DNA from: Streptomyces roseolilacinus
GTDB taxonomy: Bacteria > Actinomycetota > Actinomycetes > Streptomycetales > Streptomycetaceae
Assembly: GCF_014649335.1 (NCBI RefSeq)
Contig: NZ_BMSV01000018.1
Location: 1-64,000, forward strand
Length of the DNA: 64,000 nt
Direction: 5' to 3'
A model generated the notes under the pieces. It was not told where the DNA came from and ran no database searches. It saw only the letters and a list, made by a program, of their open reading frames with translations. Shown here piece after piece: positions 8,689-16,575 of the stretch (position 1 is the stretch's first letter; every line of letters begins with the position of its first letter). Position numbers and translations under genes: made by a program.

Positions 8689-8701
8689 TAGGTCTGGACC
8701 A
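8668..8701 (-). promoter_or_regulatory. Paired 12-bp chitinase direct repeats (DasR-type sites)
   Basis: TGGTCCAGACCT (8701-8690) is followed by TGGTCTAGTCCT (8679-8668), with 22 bp (two helical turns) between starts. The first matches the known Streptomyces chitinase direct repeat, and both resemble the DasR box built on TGGTCTAGACCA. One lies just upstream of the -35 and the other in the -35/-10 spacer, so bound DasR would block polymerase until released by an amino-sugar signal from chitin. Confidence 0.8.
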
Positions 8702-8837
8702 ATCTGGTCCCCCGGGTGGGGAAGAGGAGCGGGGGACCCGCGGGCGGCGCGATCCGGTCCCCGCTGTGAGTCACCCCACAGGGATCACCCGCATGGGCGA
8801 CGCGCGGCCGTGGCACACTGGCCCTGTATCAGCAGCA

Positions 8838-8964
8838 GCGCACTCCGGGGTCGGTGTAATTCCGAACCGGCGGTTACAGTCCGCGACCCGGCCGCATCCA
8901 GTGGCCGGTTGACCAGGTGAAACTCCTGGACCGACGGTGAAAGTCCGGATGGGAGGCAGTGCGC
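8838..8964 (+). ncRNA. FMN riboswitch (RFN element)
   Basis: The conserved RFN core is legible: AATTCCGAACCGGCGGTTACAG, then GTCCGCGACCCGG, then GGTGAAACTCCTGGACCGACGG and TGAAAGTCCGGATGGGAGG. The closing P1 helix is a perfect 7-bp pairing of GCGCACT (8838-8844) with AGTGCGC (8958-8964). A GC-rich hairpin (about 8964-9000) follows as a likely expression platform. The ribD start is 163 bases beyond P1. FMN binding is expected to shut down the rib operon. Confidence 0.95.
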
Positions 8965-9127
8965 GGCGGGCGACCCCTTGCAGGGGCGCGCCGTCGTCTG
9001 CCGGCGGCCGGGCGTACCCGGCGGGCCGGCCGGCGCGTCACGGCGCACCCCCCGCGAGGTGCCGTTCCCGCTTCCTGTCGCCATCGACAGGCCCCGGAGT
9101 CCGTGCCCGACGAGGCAGGAGGACCCG

Positions 9128-10234
9128 GTGGCCACAGCGGCCGACACGACCGCCATGCGCCGAGCCGTCGCGCTCGCCGCCCGCGGACTCGGCTCCACCA
9201 GCCCCAACCCGGTCGTCGGGTGCGTCGTCCTCGACGCCTCCGGCCACGAGGTCGGCGCCGGTCACCACGAGCGCGCCGGCGGCCCCCACGCCGAGATCCA
9301 CGCCCTGCGCCAGGCGGGCGTCCTCGCCCGCGGCGGCACCGCCTACGTCACCCTCGAACCCTGCAACCACACGGGCCGCACCGGCCCCTGCGCCCAGGCG
9401 CTCGTCGAGGCCGGTGTCGCGCGCGTCGTCTACGCCGTCGCCGACCCCGACCCGCGGGCCCGGGGCGGCGCCGACACCCTCCGCGCGGCCGGCGTCGAGG
9501 TCGAGGGCGGCCTCCTCGCCGACGAGGCCGAGGCCGGCAACGCCGCCTGGCTCACCTCCGTGCGCCTCGGCCGGCCCCACGTCCGGTGGAAGTACGCCGC
9601 CACCCTCGACGGCCGGGTCGCGGCCGCCGACGGCACCAGCCGCTGGATCACCTCGCCCGAGGCCCGCGCCGACGTCCACCGGCTGCGCGCCGAGGCGGAC
9701 GCCGTCGTCGTCGGCTCCGGCACCGCCCGCGCCGACGACCCCCACCTCGCCGTGCGCGGCGTCGACGGCGCCGTCCAGCCGCTGCGGGTCGTCGTCGACA
9801 CCGAGGCGACCGCCGTCAGGGCCGGCGCCCGGGTCCTGGACGACGCCGCCCCCACCCTGGTCGCCGTCGCCGAGGACGCCGCCGCCGACCACCTCGCCGG
9901 CACCGACGTCGTACGGATCCCCCGGGCCGCCGGCGGACGCGGCCTGGCGGTACCGGCCCTGCTGGCCGCCCTGCACGAGCGGGGCGTCCGCTCCGTGCTC
10001 CTCGAAGGCGGCCCCACCCTCGCGGGCGCCTTCGCCGCCGAGGGCGCCGTCGACGAGGTCGTCGGCTACCTCGCCCCGGTCCTCCTCGGCGCCGGCCCCG
10101 CCGCGCTCGGCGACGCCGGGATCACCACCATCGCCGACGCCCTGCGGCTGCACGTCACCGACACCACCCGCATCGGCCCGGACCTGCGCGTCACCGCCCG
10201 CCCCGCCTCCCTCCCCACCACCAAGGAGCACTGA
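9128..10234 (+). CDS. ribD: Bifunctional riboflavin biosynthesis deaminase/reductase
   Basis: RibD converts the product of GTP cyclohydrolase II (2,5-diamino-6-ribosylamino-pyrimidinone 5'-phosphate) by deamination and then reduction of the ribose side chain. The 368 residues divide into an N-terminal zinc deaminase domain (about 5-145) and a C-terminal NADPH-dependent reductase domain (about 150-365). Zinc ligands and the catalytic Glu are visible in H-A-E at 54-56 and in P-C at 78-79, with the second Cys at 88. The reductase domain shows K-Y-A-A-T-L-D-G-R and later L-L-E-G-G-P-T-L. GTG is preceded by AGGAGGA. First gene of the operon behind the FMN riboswitch; its stop codon abuts the ribE start. 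Confidence 0.96.
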   Translation: MATAADTTAMRRAVALAARGLGSTSPNPVVGCVVLDASGHEVGAGHHERAGGPHAEIHALRQAGVLARGGTAYVTLEPCNHTGRTGPCAQALVEAGVARVVYAVADPDPRARGGADTLRAAGVEVEGGLLADEAEAGNAAWLTSVRLGRPHVRWKYAATLDGRVAAADGTSRWITSPEARADVHRLRAEADAVVVGSGTARADDPHLAVRGVDGAVQPLRVVVDTEATAVRAGARVLDDAAPTLVAVAEDAAADHLAGTDVVRIPRAAGGRGLAVPALLAALHERGVRSVLLEGGPTLAGAFAAEGAVDEVVGYLAPVLLGAGPAALGDAGITTIADALRLHVTDTTRIGPDLRVTARPASLPTTKEH

Positions 10235-10837
10235 GTGTTCACCGGAATCGTCGAAGAACTGGGCGAGGTCACCGCCGTCGAGACCCTCGACGACGCCTCC
10301 CGCTTCCGCGTCCGCGGCCCCCTGGTCACCCGGGGCGCGAAGCACGGCGACTCGATCGCCGTCAACGGCGTCTGCCTCACGGTCGTCGAGCAGGAGGGCG
10401 AGGAGTTCACCGCCGACGTGATGGCCGAGACCCTCAAGCGCTCCTGCCTCGGCGCGCTCACCGCCGGCTCCCGCGTCAACCTGGAGCGGCCCATGGTCGC
10501 CGACGGCCGCTTCGGCGGGCACATCGTCCAGGGCCACGTCGACGGCACCGGCACCATCGTCGCGCGCACCCCCTCCGACCACTGGGAGGTCGTCGAGATC
10601 TCCCTCCCGGCCGGACTCGCCCGCTACGTGGTCGAGAAGGGCTCCATCACCGTCGACGGCGTCAGCCTCACCGTCGTCGAGGCGGGCACCGAGCACTTCA
10701 CCGTCAGCCTCATCCCCACCACGCTCGCCCTCACCACCCTCGGCCACAAGGAGCCCGGCGACCCCGTCAACCTCGAGGTCGACGTCATCGCCAAGTACGT
10801 CGAGCGCCTCCTCGGCACCCCGGGGGCCGCCCGATGA
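10235..10837 (+). CDS. ribE: Riboflavin synthase, alpha subunit
   Basis: Catalyses the dismutation of two 6,7-dimethyl-8-ribityllumazine molecules to riboflavin. The 200 residues comprise two tandem lumazine-binding beta-barrels. The first starts M-F-T-G-I-V-E-E-L-G-E-V and contains N-G-V-C-L-T-V. The second starts near residue 98 (G-H-I-V-Q-G-H-V-D-G-T-G) and contains D-G-V-S-L-T-V. Size and duplication are exactly those of the trimeric bacterial enzyme. The GTG start follows the ribD TGA without a gap, so translation is probably coupled. The AAGGAG box lies in the end of ribD. Confidence 0.96.
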   Translation: MFTGIVEELGEVTAVETLDDASRFRVRGPLVTRGAKHGDSIAVNGVCLTVVEQEGEEFTADVMAETLKRSCLGALTAGSRVNLERPMVADGRFGGHIVQGHVDGTGTIVARTPSDHWEVVEISLPAGLARYVVEKGSITVDGVSLTVVEAGTEHFTVSLIPTTLALTTLGHKEPGDPVNLEVDVIAKYVERLLGTPGAAR

Positions 10838-11484
10838 GCGGCCTCACCTGGCTGGGCGACGAGGCGTTCACCGCCTTCGGCCAGCACATCATCTGGTCCG
10901 ACCTGCTCGGCAACACCATCGGACTCGCCGCCCTCGCCCTCGGCTGGCGCCGCTCCCTCCTCACCTGGCCCGCCCAGCTGCTCTCCGGCGTCGTCCTCGT
11001 CGCCGCCTACGCCTCCGCCCAGCTCGGCGGCGGCGTCGGCAAGCAGCTCCTGGTCATCACCGTCGCCCTGTGGGGCTGGCGCCAGTGGCACCTCGGCCGC
11101 GGACAGGCCCAGGACGGCTCCATCGCCGTCCGCTTCGCCACCTGGAGGGAGCGCGGCCTCCTCCTGGCCGGCGCCGTCCTCGGCACGCTCGCCGTCGGCG
11201 GCCTGTTCACGCTGTACCCGTCGCTGTCGTGGAGCCCCTGGGCCGACGCGTACATCTTCGTCGGCACCCTCGTCGCGATGGTCGCCCAGGCCCGCGGCCT
11301 GGTGGAGTTCTGGTTCGCCTGGCTCCTCGTCGACCTGGTCGGCGTCCCGCTCGCCTTCGGCAGCGGCCTCGCCTTCTCCGGGCTCGTCTACGTCGTCTAC
11401 TTCGCTCTCGTGCTGTGGGGCATGCGCGACTGGTGGCTGCGCACCCGCACCCCGGCCCAGGCCCTGGAAGGAGCCCCGGCATGA
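10834..11484 (+). CDS. ribM: PnuC-family riboflavin transporter RibM
   Basis: A 216-residue membrane protein with about seven hydrophobic segments and the PnuC-family pattern, including W-R-Q-W, the repeated aromatic W-x-P-W stretch and the final V-Y-V-V-Y-F-A. PnuC proteins usually carry nicotinamide riboside, but the member embedded in actinobacterial rib operons (ribE-M-A/B-H arrangement of Streptomyces and Corynebacterium) is the facilitated riboflavin carrier RibM. The position between ribE and ribBA under an FMN riboswitch points to that role. It overlaps both neighbours by ATGA, showing tight translational coupling. The substrate assignment is from context, not from residues. Confidence 0.88.
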   Translation: MSGLTWLGDEAFTAFGQHIIWSDLLGNTIGLAALALGWRRSLLTWPAQLLSGVVLVAAYASAQLGGGVGKQLLVITVALWGWRQWHLGRGQAQDGSIAVRFATWRERGLLLAGAVLGTLAVGGLFTLYPSLSWSPWADAYIFVGTLVAMVAQARGLVEFWFAWLLVDLVGVPLAFGSGLAFSGLVYVVYFALVLWGMRDWWLRTRTPAQALEGAPA

Positions 11485-12806
11485 CCACCGCACCCGAACT
11501 GCCCCTGTGGGACACCGCGGACCTCACCCTCGACCCCGTCGAGCAGGCCGTCCGCGACATCGCCGCCGGCCGGCCCGTCGTGGTCGTCGACGACGAGGAC
11601 CGCGAGAACGAGGGCGACCTGGTCGTCGCCGCGGAGAAGGCCACGCCCGAGATCGTCGCCTTCATGATGAGCGAGTGCCGGGGTCTCATCTGCGCCCCCA
11701 TGGAGGGCGACGAGCTCGACCGGCTCCGCCTCCCGCAGATGGTCGAGGACAACACCGAGTCGATGGGGACGGCCTTCACCGTCTCGGTCGACGCGGCCCC
11801 CGCCCACGGCGTCACCACCGGCATCTCCGCCGCCGACCGCGCCACCACCCTCCGGCTCCTGGCGAGCGGCACCGCGGAGCCGTCCGACCTCGTCCGCCCC
11901 GGCCACGTCTTCCCGCTGCGCGCCCGGCCCGGCGGCGTCCTGGCCCGGAACGGCCACACCGAGGCCGCCGTCGACCTGGCCCGCCTCGCCGGACTCCGCC
12001 CGGCCGGCGCCATCGTCGAGATCGCCGGCGAGGACGGCGTCATGCTCCGCCTCCCGGAGCTCGTCCCCTTCGCCCGCAAGCACGGCCTGACGATCATCTC
12101 CATCGAGGACCTGATCGCCTACCGCCGCGGCACCGCCCCCGCCGACCGCCACGACACGAAGGCCGCCCCGGCCCCGGCCGTCCACCGCGAGGCCGAGGTG
12201 CGGCTGCCGACCGCGTACGGCGACTTCACCGCGTACGGCTACCGCTCCACGGCCGACGGCGTCGAGCACGTCGCCCTCGTCCACGGCGACCTCGGCGACG
12301 GCGAGGACGTCCTCGTCCGCGTCCACTCCGAGTGCCTCACCGGCGACGTCTTCCACTCCCTGCGCTGCGACTGCGGCCCCCAGCTGCACGCCGCCATGGA
12401 CCGCATCACCGAGGCCGGCCGCGGCGTCGTCGTCTACCTGCGCGGCCACGAGGGCCGCGGCATCGGCCTGCTCTCCAAGCTCCGCGCCTACGAACTCCAG
12501 GAGCGCGGCCGCGACACCCTCGACGCCAACCTGGAGCTGGGCCTGCCCGCCGACGCCCGCGACTACGCCGCCGGCGCCCGGATGCTCGCCGACCTCGGCG
12601 TCCGCAGCGTCCGGCTGATGACCAACAACCCGGAGAAGACCGCCGCCCTCGTCCACCACGGCCTCACCGTGGCCGGCCGGGAGCCCATGCCCGTGCAGGC
12701 CGGCGAGCACAACGGCCGGTACCTGCGCACCAAGCGCGACCGCATGGGCCACGACCTGCCCTGGCTCGACGACCCGGCCGGCGTGTCCCCCTGCGTCACC
12801 CAGTAG
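11481..12806 (+). CDS. ribBA: Bifunctional DHBP synthase / GTP cyclohydrolase II
   Basis: Supplies both precursors of riboflavin: 3,4-dihydroxy-2-butanone 4-phosphate from ribulose 5-phosphate, and the pyrimidine from GTP. Of 441 residues, the N-terminal half is RibB, with the acidic metal motif D-D-E-D-R-E-N-E-G-D at 37-46 and H-G-V-T-T-G-I-S. The C-terminal half (from about residue 230) is RibA, with the zinc-binding S-E-C-L-T-G-D-V-F-H-S-L-R-C-D-C-G segment near 283-299, then R-G-H-E-G-R-G-I-G-L and T-N-N-P-E-K. All key residues of both enzymes appear intact, so it is probably truly bifunctional. The start overlaps the ribM stop. Confidence 0.95.
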   Translation: MTTAPELPLWDTADLTLDPVEQAVRDIAAGRPVVVVDDEDRENEGDLVVAAEKATPEIVAFMMSECRGLICAPMEGDELDRLRLPQMVEDNTESMGTAFTVSVDAAPAHGVTTGISAADRATTLRLLASGTAEPSDLVRPGHVFPLRARPGGVLARNGHTEAAVDLARLAGLRPAGAIVEIAGEDGVMLRLPELVPFARKHGLTIISIEDLIAYRRGTAPADRHDTKAAPAPAVHREAEVRLPTAYGDFTAYGYRSTADGVEHVALVHGDLGDGEDVLVRVHSECLTGDVFHSLRCDCGPQLHAAMDRITEAGRGVVVYLRGHEGRGIGLLSKLRAYELQERGRDTLDANLELGLPADARDYAAGARMLADLGVRSVRLMTNNPEKTAALVHHGLTVAGREPMPVQAGEHNGRYLRTKRDRMGHDLPWLDDPAGVSPCVTQ

Positions 12807-12861
12807 CACCACCGCACCATCCACCACACCGAACGAGCGATCGCACCACCCGAGGAGAAAC

Positions 12862-13347
12862 GTGAGCGGCAAGGGCGCACCCGAACTGACCGTCAAGAAC
12901 TGCGGCGACCTCCGCGTCGCCGTCATCGCCGCCCAGTGGCACGAGAAGGTCATGGGCGGCCTGGTCGACGGCGCCCTGCGCGCCCTCCACGAGCTGGGCA
13001 TCGACGAACCGACCGTCCTGCGCGTGCCCGGCAGCTTCGAACTGCCCGTCGTCGCCAAGGTCCTCGCCGGCCGCGGCTACGACGCGGTCGTCGCCCTCGG
13101 CGTCGTCATCCGCGGGGGGACGCCCCACTTCGAGTACGTGTGCCAGGGCGTCACCCAGGGCCTCGTCCAGGTCTCCGTCGAAACCGGCGTCCCCGTCGGC
13201 TTCGGCGTCCTCACCTGCGACACCGAGGAGCAGGCCCTCGACCGCGCGGGCCTGGAGGGCTCGAACGAGGACAAGGGCCACGAAGCGGTCACCGCCGCCG
13301 TCGCCACCGCGATGACGCTGCGCACCGTCAGCGAACCCTGGCGCTGA
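12862..13347 (+). CDS. ribH: 6,7-dimethyl-8-ribityllumazine synthase
   Basis: Condenses the diaminopyrimidine with dihydroxybutanone phosphate to give lumazine, the substrate of RibE. It is normally a 60-subunit icosahedral shell or a pentamer. The 161-residue length is standard. Motifs are A-Q-W-H-E-K-V near the start, R-V-P-G-S-F-E-L-P at about 54-62, G-V-V-I-R-G-G-T-P-H-F-E-Y-V (catalytic His), and P-V-G-F-G-V-L-T-C-D-T. The GTG start follows a GAGGAG box. Fifth gene of the riboflavin run, 55 bases after ribBA. Confidence 0.96.
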   Translation: MSGKGAPELTVKNCGDLRVAVIAAQWHEKVMGGLVDGALRALHELGIDEPTVLRVPGSFELPVVAKVLAGRGYDAVVALGVVIRGGTPHFEYVCQGVTQGLVQVSVETGVPVGFGVLTCDTEEQALDRAGLEGSNEDKGHEAVTAAVATAMTLRTVSEPWR

Positions 13348-13381
13348 GTGGACCCGCCGTACCCCGTACTCTTGGGTCATC

Positions 13382-13654
13382 ATGGCGAACAAAACCTTCG
13401 AAGACCTCTTCGCCGAGCTGGAGCTCAAGGCCAAGACCGGCGACCCCGCCACCTCCCGCACCGCCGAGCTGGTGGGCAAGGGGGTCCATGCCATCGGCAA
13501 GAAGATCGTCGAGGAGGCCGCCGAAGTGTGGATGGCCGCCGAGTACGAGGGCGAGGAAGCCGCCGCCGAGGAGATCTCGCAGCTGCTGTACCACGTCCAG
13601 GTGATGATGGTCGCGCGCGGGATCTCCCTCGACGACGTCTACGCCCACCTCTGA
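13382..13654 (+). CDS. hisE: Phosphoribosyl-ATP pyrophosphohydrolase
   Basis: Second step of histidine synthesis: removes pyrophosphate from phosphoribosyl-ATP. The 90-residue all-alpha MazG-like protein shows the E-E-A-A-E-V-W-M-A-A-E-Y-E segment with the Mg2+-binding acidic residues, and ends with the S-Q-L-L-Y-H-V-Q helix. It is a stand-alone HisE, not fused to HisI. It begins 34 bases after ribH. TACTCT (13368-13373) about 8 bases before the ATG could be a -10 box of an internal, nearly leaderless promoter, so hisE-hisG may be transcribed both with and without the rib genes. Confidence 0.95.
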   Translation: MANKTFEDLFAELELKAKTGDPATSRTAELVGKGVHAIGKKIVEEAAEVWMAAEYEGEEAAAEEISQLLYHVQVMMVARGISLDDVYAHL

Positions 13655-13705
13655 TCCGTCCCGCACCCGAACCAGACCCGCTCCGAGGCAAAGGAAGCCC
13701 CTCCC

Positions 13706-14554
13706 ATGCTGCGCATCGCCGTCCCCAACAAGGGTTCACTGTCCGGACCTGCGTCGGCGATGCTCCATGAGGCCGGCTACAAACAGCGCAAGGAGTCCAA
13801 GGAGCTGGTCCTGGTCGACCCGGACAACGAGGTCGAGTTCTTCTACCTCCGCCCCCGGGACATCGCCATCTACGTCAGCTCCGGCAAGCTCGACATCGGC
13901 ATCACCGGCCGCGACCTGCTGCTGGACTCCGGCGCCAACGCCGAGGAGATCCTGGAGCTCGGCTTCGCCCGCTCCACCTTCCGCTACGCGACCCGGCCCG
14001 GCACGGCCGAGGGCCCCGCCGACTTCCACGGCATGACGATCGCCACCTCGTACGAGGGCATCGTCGCCAAGCACCTCGCCGACCAGGGCATCGACGCCTC
14101 CGTCGTCCACCTCGACGGCGCCGTCGAGACCGCCGTCCAGCTCGGCGTCGCCCAGGTCATCGCCGACGTCGTGGAGACCGGCACCTCCCTGCGCAACGCC
14201 GGCCTGGAGGTCATCGGCGAGCCGATCCTCACCTCCGAGGCCGTCGTCGTCCGCCGCACCGGGGCCTCCGCCGACGACCCCGAGGTGCAGCGGTTCCTCC
14301 GCCGCCTCCAGGGCGTCCTCGTCGCCCGCAGCTACGTGATGATGGACTACGACTGCCGCGCCGAGCACCTGGAGCAGGCCGTCGCCCTCACGCCGGGCCT
14401 GGAGTCCCCGACCGTCTCGCCGCTGCACAACGAGGGCTGGGTCGCCGTCCGCGCGATGGTCCCCGCCAAGGACGCGCAGCGCATCATGGACGACCTGTAC
14501 GCCCTCGGCGCCCGGGCCATCCTCACCACCGAGATCCACGCCTGCCGCCTCTGA
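13706..14554 (+). CDS. hisG: ATP phosphoribosyltransferase (long form)
   Basis: First committed, feedback-inhibited enzyme of histidine synthesis, joining ATP and PRPP. At 282 residues it is the long form with its own C-terminal ACT-like regulatory domain (about 205-282), so no HisZ partner is needed. Recognisable are L-R-I-A-V-P-N-K-G-S-L at the start, D-I-G-I-T-G-R-D-L-L, and the PRPP-binding E-T-G-T-S-L-R-N-A-G-L near 157-167. It lies 51 bases downstream of hisE and is followed by a PH-domain gene at 21 bases, probably co-transcribed. Confidence 0.96.
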   Translation: MLRIAVPNKGSLSGPASAMLHEAGYKQRKESKELVLVDPDNEVEFFYLRPRDIAIYVSSGKLDIGITGRDLLLDSGANAEEILELGFARSTFRYATRPGTAEGPADFHGMTIATSYEGIVAKHLADQGIDASVVHLDGAVETAVQLGVAQVIADVVETGTSLRNAGLEVIGEPILTSEAVVVRRTGASADDPEVQRFLRRLQGVLVARSYVMMDYDCRAEHLEQAVALTPGLESPTVSPLHNEGWVAVRAMVPAKDAQRIMDDLYALGARAILTTEIHACRL

Positions 14555-14575
14555 GCCGGAAGCCGAACCCCCGCC

Positions 14576-15034
14576 ATGCCCGACGTACCCAGCGAAGCGC
14601 CCGCCCTCCCCGTCACCTTCCGGCCGCGGCGCACCCGGGCCGTGCTGCTCGTCACCGGCGCGGTCATGTTCGCCGTCATCACCGTGGTCGCCCTGACACT
14701 GGAGCGGCTGCACCCCGGTGAGCGGATCAGCTTCGTCCTGACGGCCGCGCTCTTCTACGGCGTGCTCATCCTGCTGAGCCGCCCGAAGGTCGTGGCCGAC
14801 GAGGACGGCGTCACCGTCGTCAACCTCACCCGCAGCCGCCGCCTGGCCTGGCCGGAGATCCTCCGCGTCAACCTGCGCACCGGTGACCCGTGGGTGTTCC
14901 TCGACCTCAGCGACGGCACCAGCCTGCCCGCCCTCGGCATCCAGCCGGGCATCGGCAAGGCGCAGGCCATCCGCGACGCGCGCGCCCTGCGCGCCCTCGC
15001 CGAGACCCGCGGCACGGGTCCCGAGCAGGGCTGA
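14576..15034 (+). CDS. PH-domain membrane protein
   Basis: A 152-residue protein with two N-terminal hydrophobic segments (about 22-45 and 58-75) followed by a small beta-rich domain of the bacterial PH (bPH) type (about 80-140). The segment R-P-K-V-V-A-D-E-D-G-V-T-V-V-N and the R-R-L-A-W-P-E-I-L-R-V pattern are typical. A function is not known for this family. It is the conserved last gene of the hisE-hisG run in Streptomyces, at 21 bases from hisG, so it is presumably translated from the same message. Confidence 0.8.
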   Translation: MPDVPSEAPALPVTFRPRRTRAVLLVTGAVMFAVITVVALTLERLHPGERISFVLTAALFYGVLILLSRPKVVADEDGVTVVNLTRSRRLAWPEILRVNLRTGDPWVFLDLSDGTSLPALGIQPGIGKAQAIRDARALRALAETRGTGPEQG

Positions 15035-15243
15035 CGTCCCCGCGTCCGGCCCGCGTCCGGCTGCCCGGGCCGGGCCGGCGTGATTACTCTTGTCGCGGTG
15101 GCGCCCGGTGCGCCCCGTCCCGCACCCACGGCAGCGACCGGGCCGGCGGGGCACCTGCGACCCGAGGAGTGACTCCCTCCGGCAATGGACGGATCGTCCG
15201 GTAGTACCTCCGCCGCCCCCATCGCACCCGAGGAGGCGGCGGC
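15035..15243 (+). promoter_or_regulatory. Structured leader of the CNNM/CorC pair
   Basis: TACTCT at 15085-15090 is a plausible -10 box, giving an untranslated leader of about 145 bases. The leader holds a perfect GGAGT-G-ACTCC hairpin and a GGACG-GAT-CGTCC hairpin, plus GC-rich arms upstream. It does not match the M-box, yybP-ykoY or other metal-riboswitch consensus sequences I know. RBS GAGGAGG precedes the ATG. Confidence 0.4.
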
Positions 15244-16575
15244 ATGACCGTCCCCCTCCTGCTGCTCTGCGCGGCCTTCGTCCTGATCCTCGCCAACGGC
15301 TTCTTCGTCGCCGCCGAGTTCGGCCTGGTGACCGTGGAGCGGGCCGACGCCGAACGGGCCGCCGCGAACGGCGACCGGCGGGCCCGCACGGTCGTCAGGG
15401 CCCTGCGGGAACTGTCGTTCCAGCTGTCCGGCACGCAGCTCGGCATCACCCTCACCTCGCTCGTCGTCGGCATGCTGGCGCAGCCGGCGCTCGCCCGGCT
15501 GCTGAGCGGCCCGCTCACCGCGACCGGACTGCCCGGGGGCGCCGTGTCCGGGATCGCCGTGGGCGTCGGCATGCTCGCCGCCTCCGCCCTGCAGATGGTG
15601 GTCGGCGAACTCGTCCCGAAGAACTGGGCGGTGTCCCGGCCCCTCCAGGTGGCCCGGTTCGTCGCCGGCCCGCAGCACGCGTTCTCGTCGGCCCTCCGCC
15701 CCGTGATCGCGCTGCTGAACGCCGTCGCCAACCGGCTGGTGCGGCTCATGGGCGTGGAACCCACCGAGGAGCTGGCCTCCGCCCGTACGCCCGGCGAGCT
15801 CGTCGCCCTCGCGCGGCACTCCGCCCGGGCCGGCGCCCTCGAACAGGACACCGCCGACCTCTTCGTACGGACCCTGTCGCTGGGCGGGCTCACCGCGCAG
15901 CACGTGATGACGCCCCGGGTGAGGGTCAGCGCCCTGCGGTCCGACGCGACCGCGGCGGACGTCCTCAACCTCACGCGCGCGACGGGCCTGTCCCGCTTCC
16001 CCGTGTACCGCGACCGCATCGACGAGATCGTCGGCATGGTCCACCTGAAGGACGCCCTCGCCGTCCCCGCGCCCGAGCGGCTGCGCACCCCGGTGGGCCG
16101 GATCGCCGTCCCGCCCCTCCTCGTCCCCGAGACGCTGCCCGCACAGGCGCTGCTGGAGCGGCTCCGCAGCGAGCAGCCCATCGCCGTCGTCGTCGACGAG
16201 TACGGCGGCACGGCGGGCGTGGTCACCCTGGAGGACATCGTCGAGGAACTGGTCGGCGAGGTCCGCGACGAGCACGACGCGGCCGCGGACGACCAGCCCG
16301 AACTCGCCGCCGTCGCACCGGAGGACGGCCGGCCCGCCTGGGAGGCGGACGGCAGCTGCCGGGTGCACGAGCTGAAACGGATAGGACTGGAGGTCCCCGA
16401 GGGCCCGTACGAGACCGTCGCCGGGCTCGTCGCCGACCTGCTGGGCCGCATCCCCGCCCCCGGCGACCGCGCCGAACTGCCCGGCTGGCGGCTCCTCGTC
16501 CGCCAGGTGGACCGCTACCGCGCCGGACGGGTCCGGCTGGTCCGCACGGCGGACGTGGCGGAGGCCGCCCGGTGA
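15244..16575 (+). CDS. CNNM/CorC-family membrane protein with CBS pair (first of two)
   Basis: A 443-residue protein of the HlyC/CorC (CNNM) family, now viewed mainly as magnesium/cobalt efflux proteins despite the old label hemolysin. An N-terminal DUF21 membrane domain spans about 1-190, with N-G-F-F-V-A-A-E-F and G-E-L-V-P-K-N-W-A motifs. A CBS pair spans about 205-330 (V-M-T-P-R-V near the start, F-P-V-Y-R and V-V-V-D-E-Y-G-G-T-A-G-V in the second). A C-terminal CorC_HlyC domain follows (about 350-430, with G-S-C-R-V-H-E-L). The ATG follows GAGGAGGCGG. It overlaps the next paralogue by GTGA, so the two are translated together and may form a heteromer. Confidence 0.9.
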   Translation: MTVPLLLLCAAFVLILANGFFVAAEFGLVTVERADAERAAANGDRRARTVVRALRELSFQLSGTQLGITLTSLVVGMLAQPALARLLSGPLTATGLPGGAVSGIAVGVGMLAASALQMVVGELVPKNWAVSRPLQVARFVAGPQHAFSSALRPVIALLNAVANRLVRLMGVEPTEELASARTPGELVALARHSARAGALEQDTADLFVRTLSLGGLTAQHVMTPRVRVSALRSDATAADVLNLTRATGLSRFPVYRDRIDEIVGMVHLKDALAVPAPERLRTPVGRIAVPPLLVPETLPAQALLERLRSEQPIAVVVDEYGGTAGVVTLEDIVEELVGEVRDEHDAAADDQPELAAVAPEDGRPAWEADGSCRVHELKRIGLEVPEGPYETVAGLVADLLGRIPAPGDRAELPGWRLLVRQVDRYRAGRVRLVRTADVAEAAR

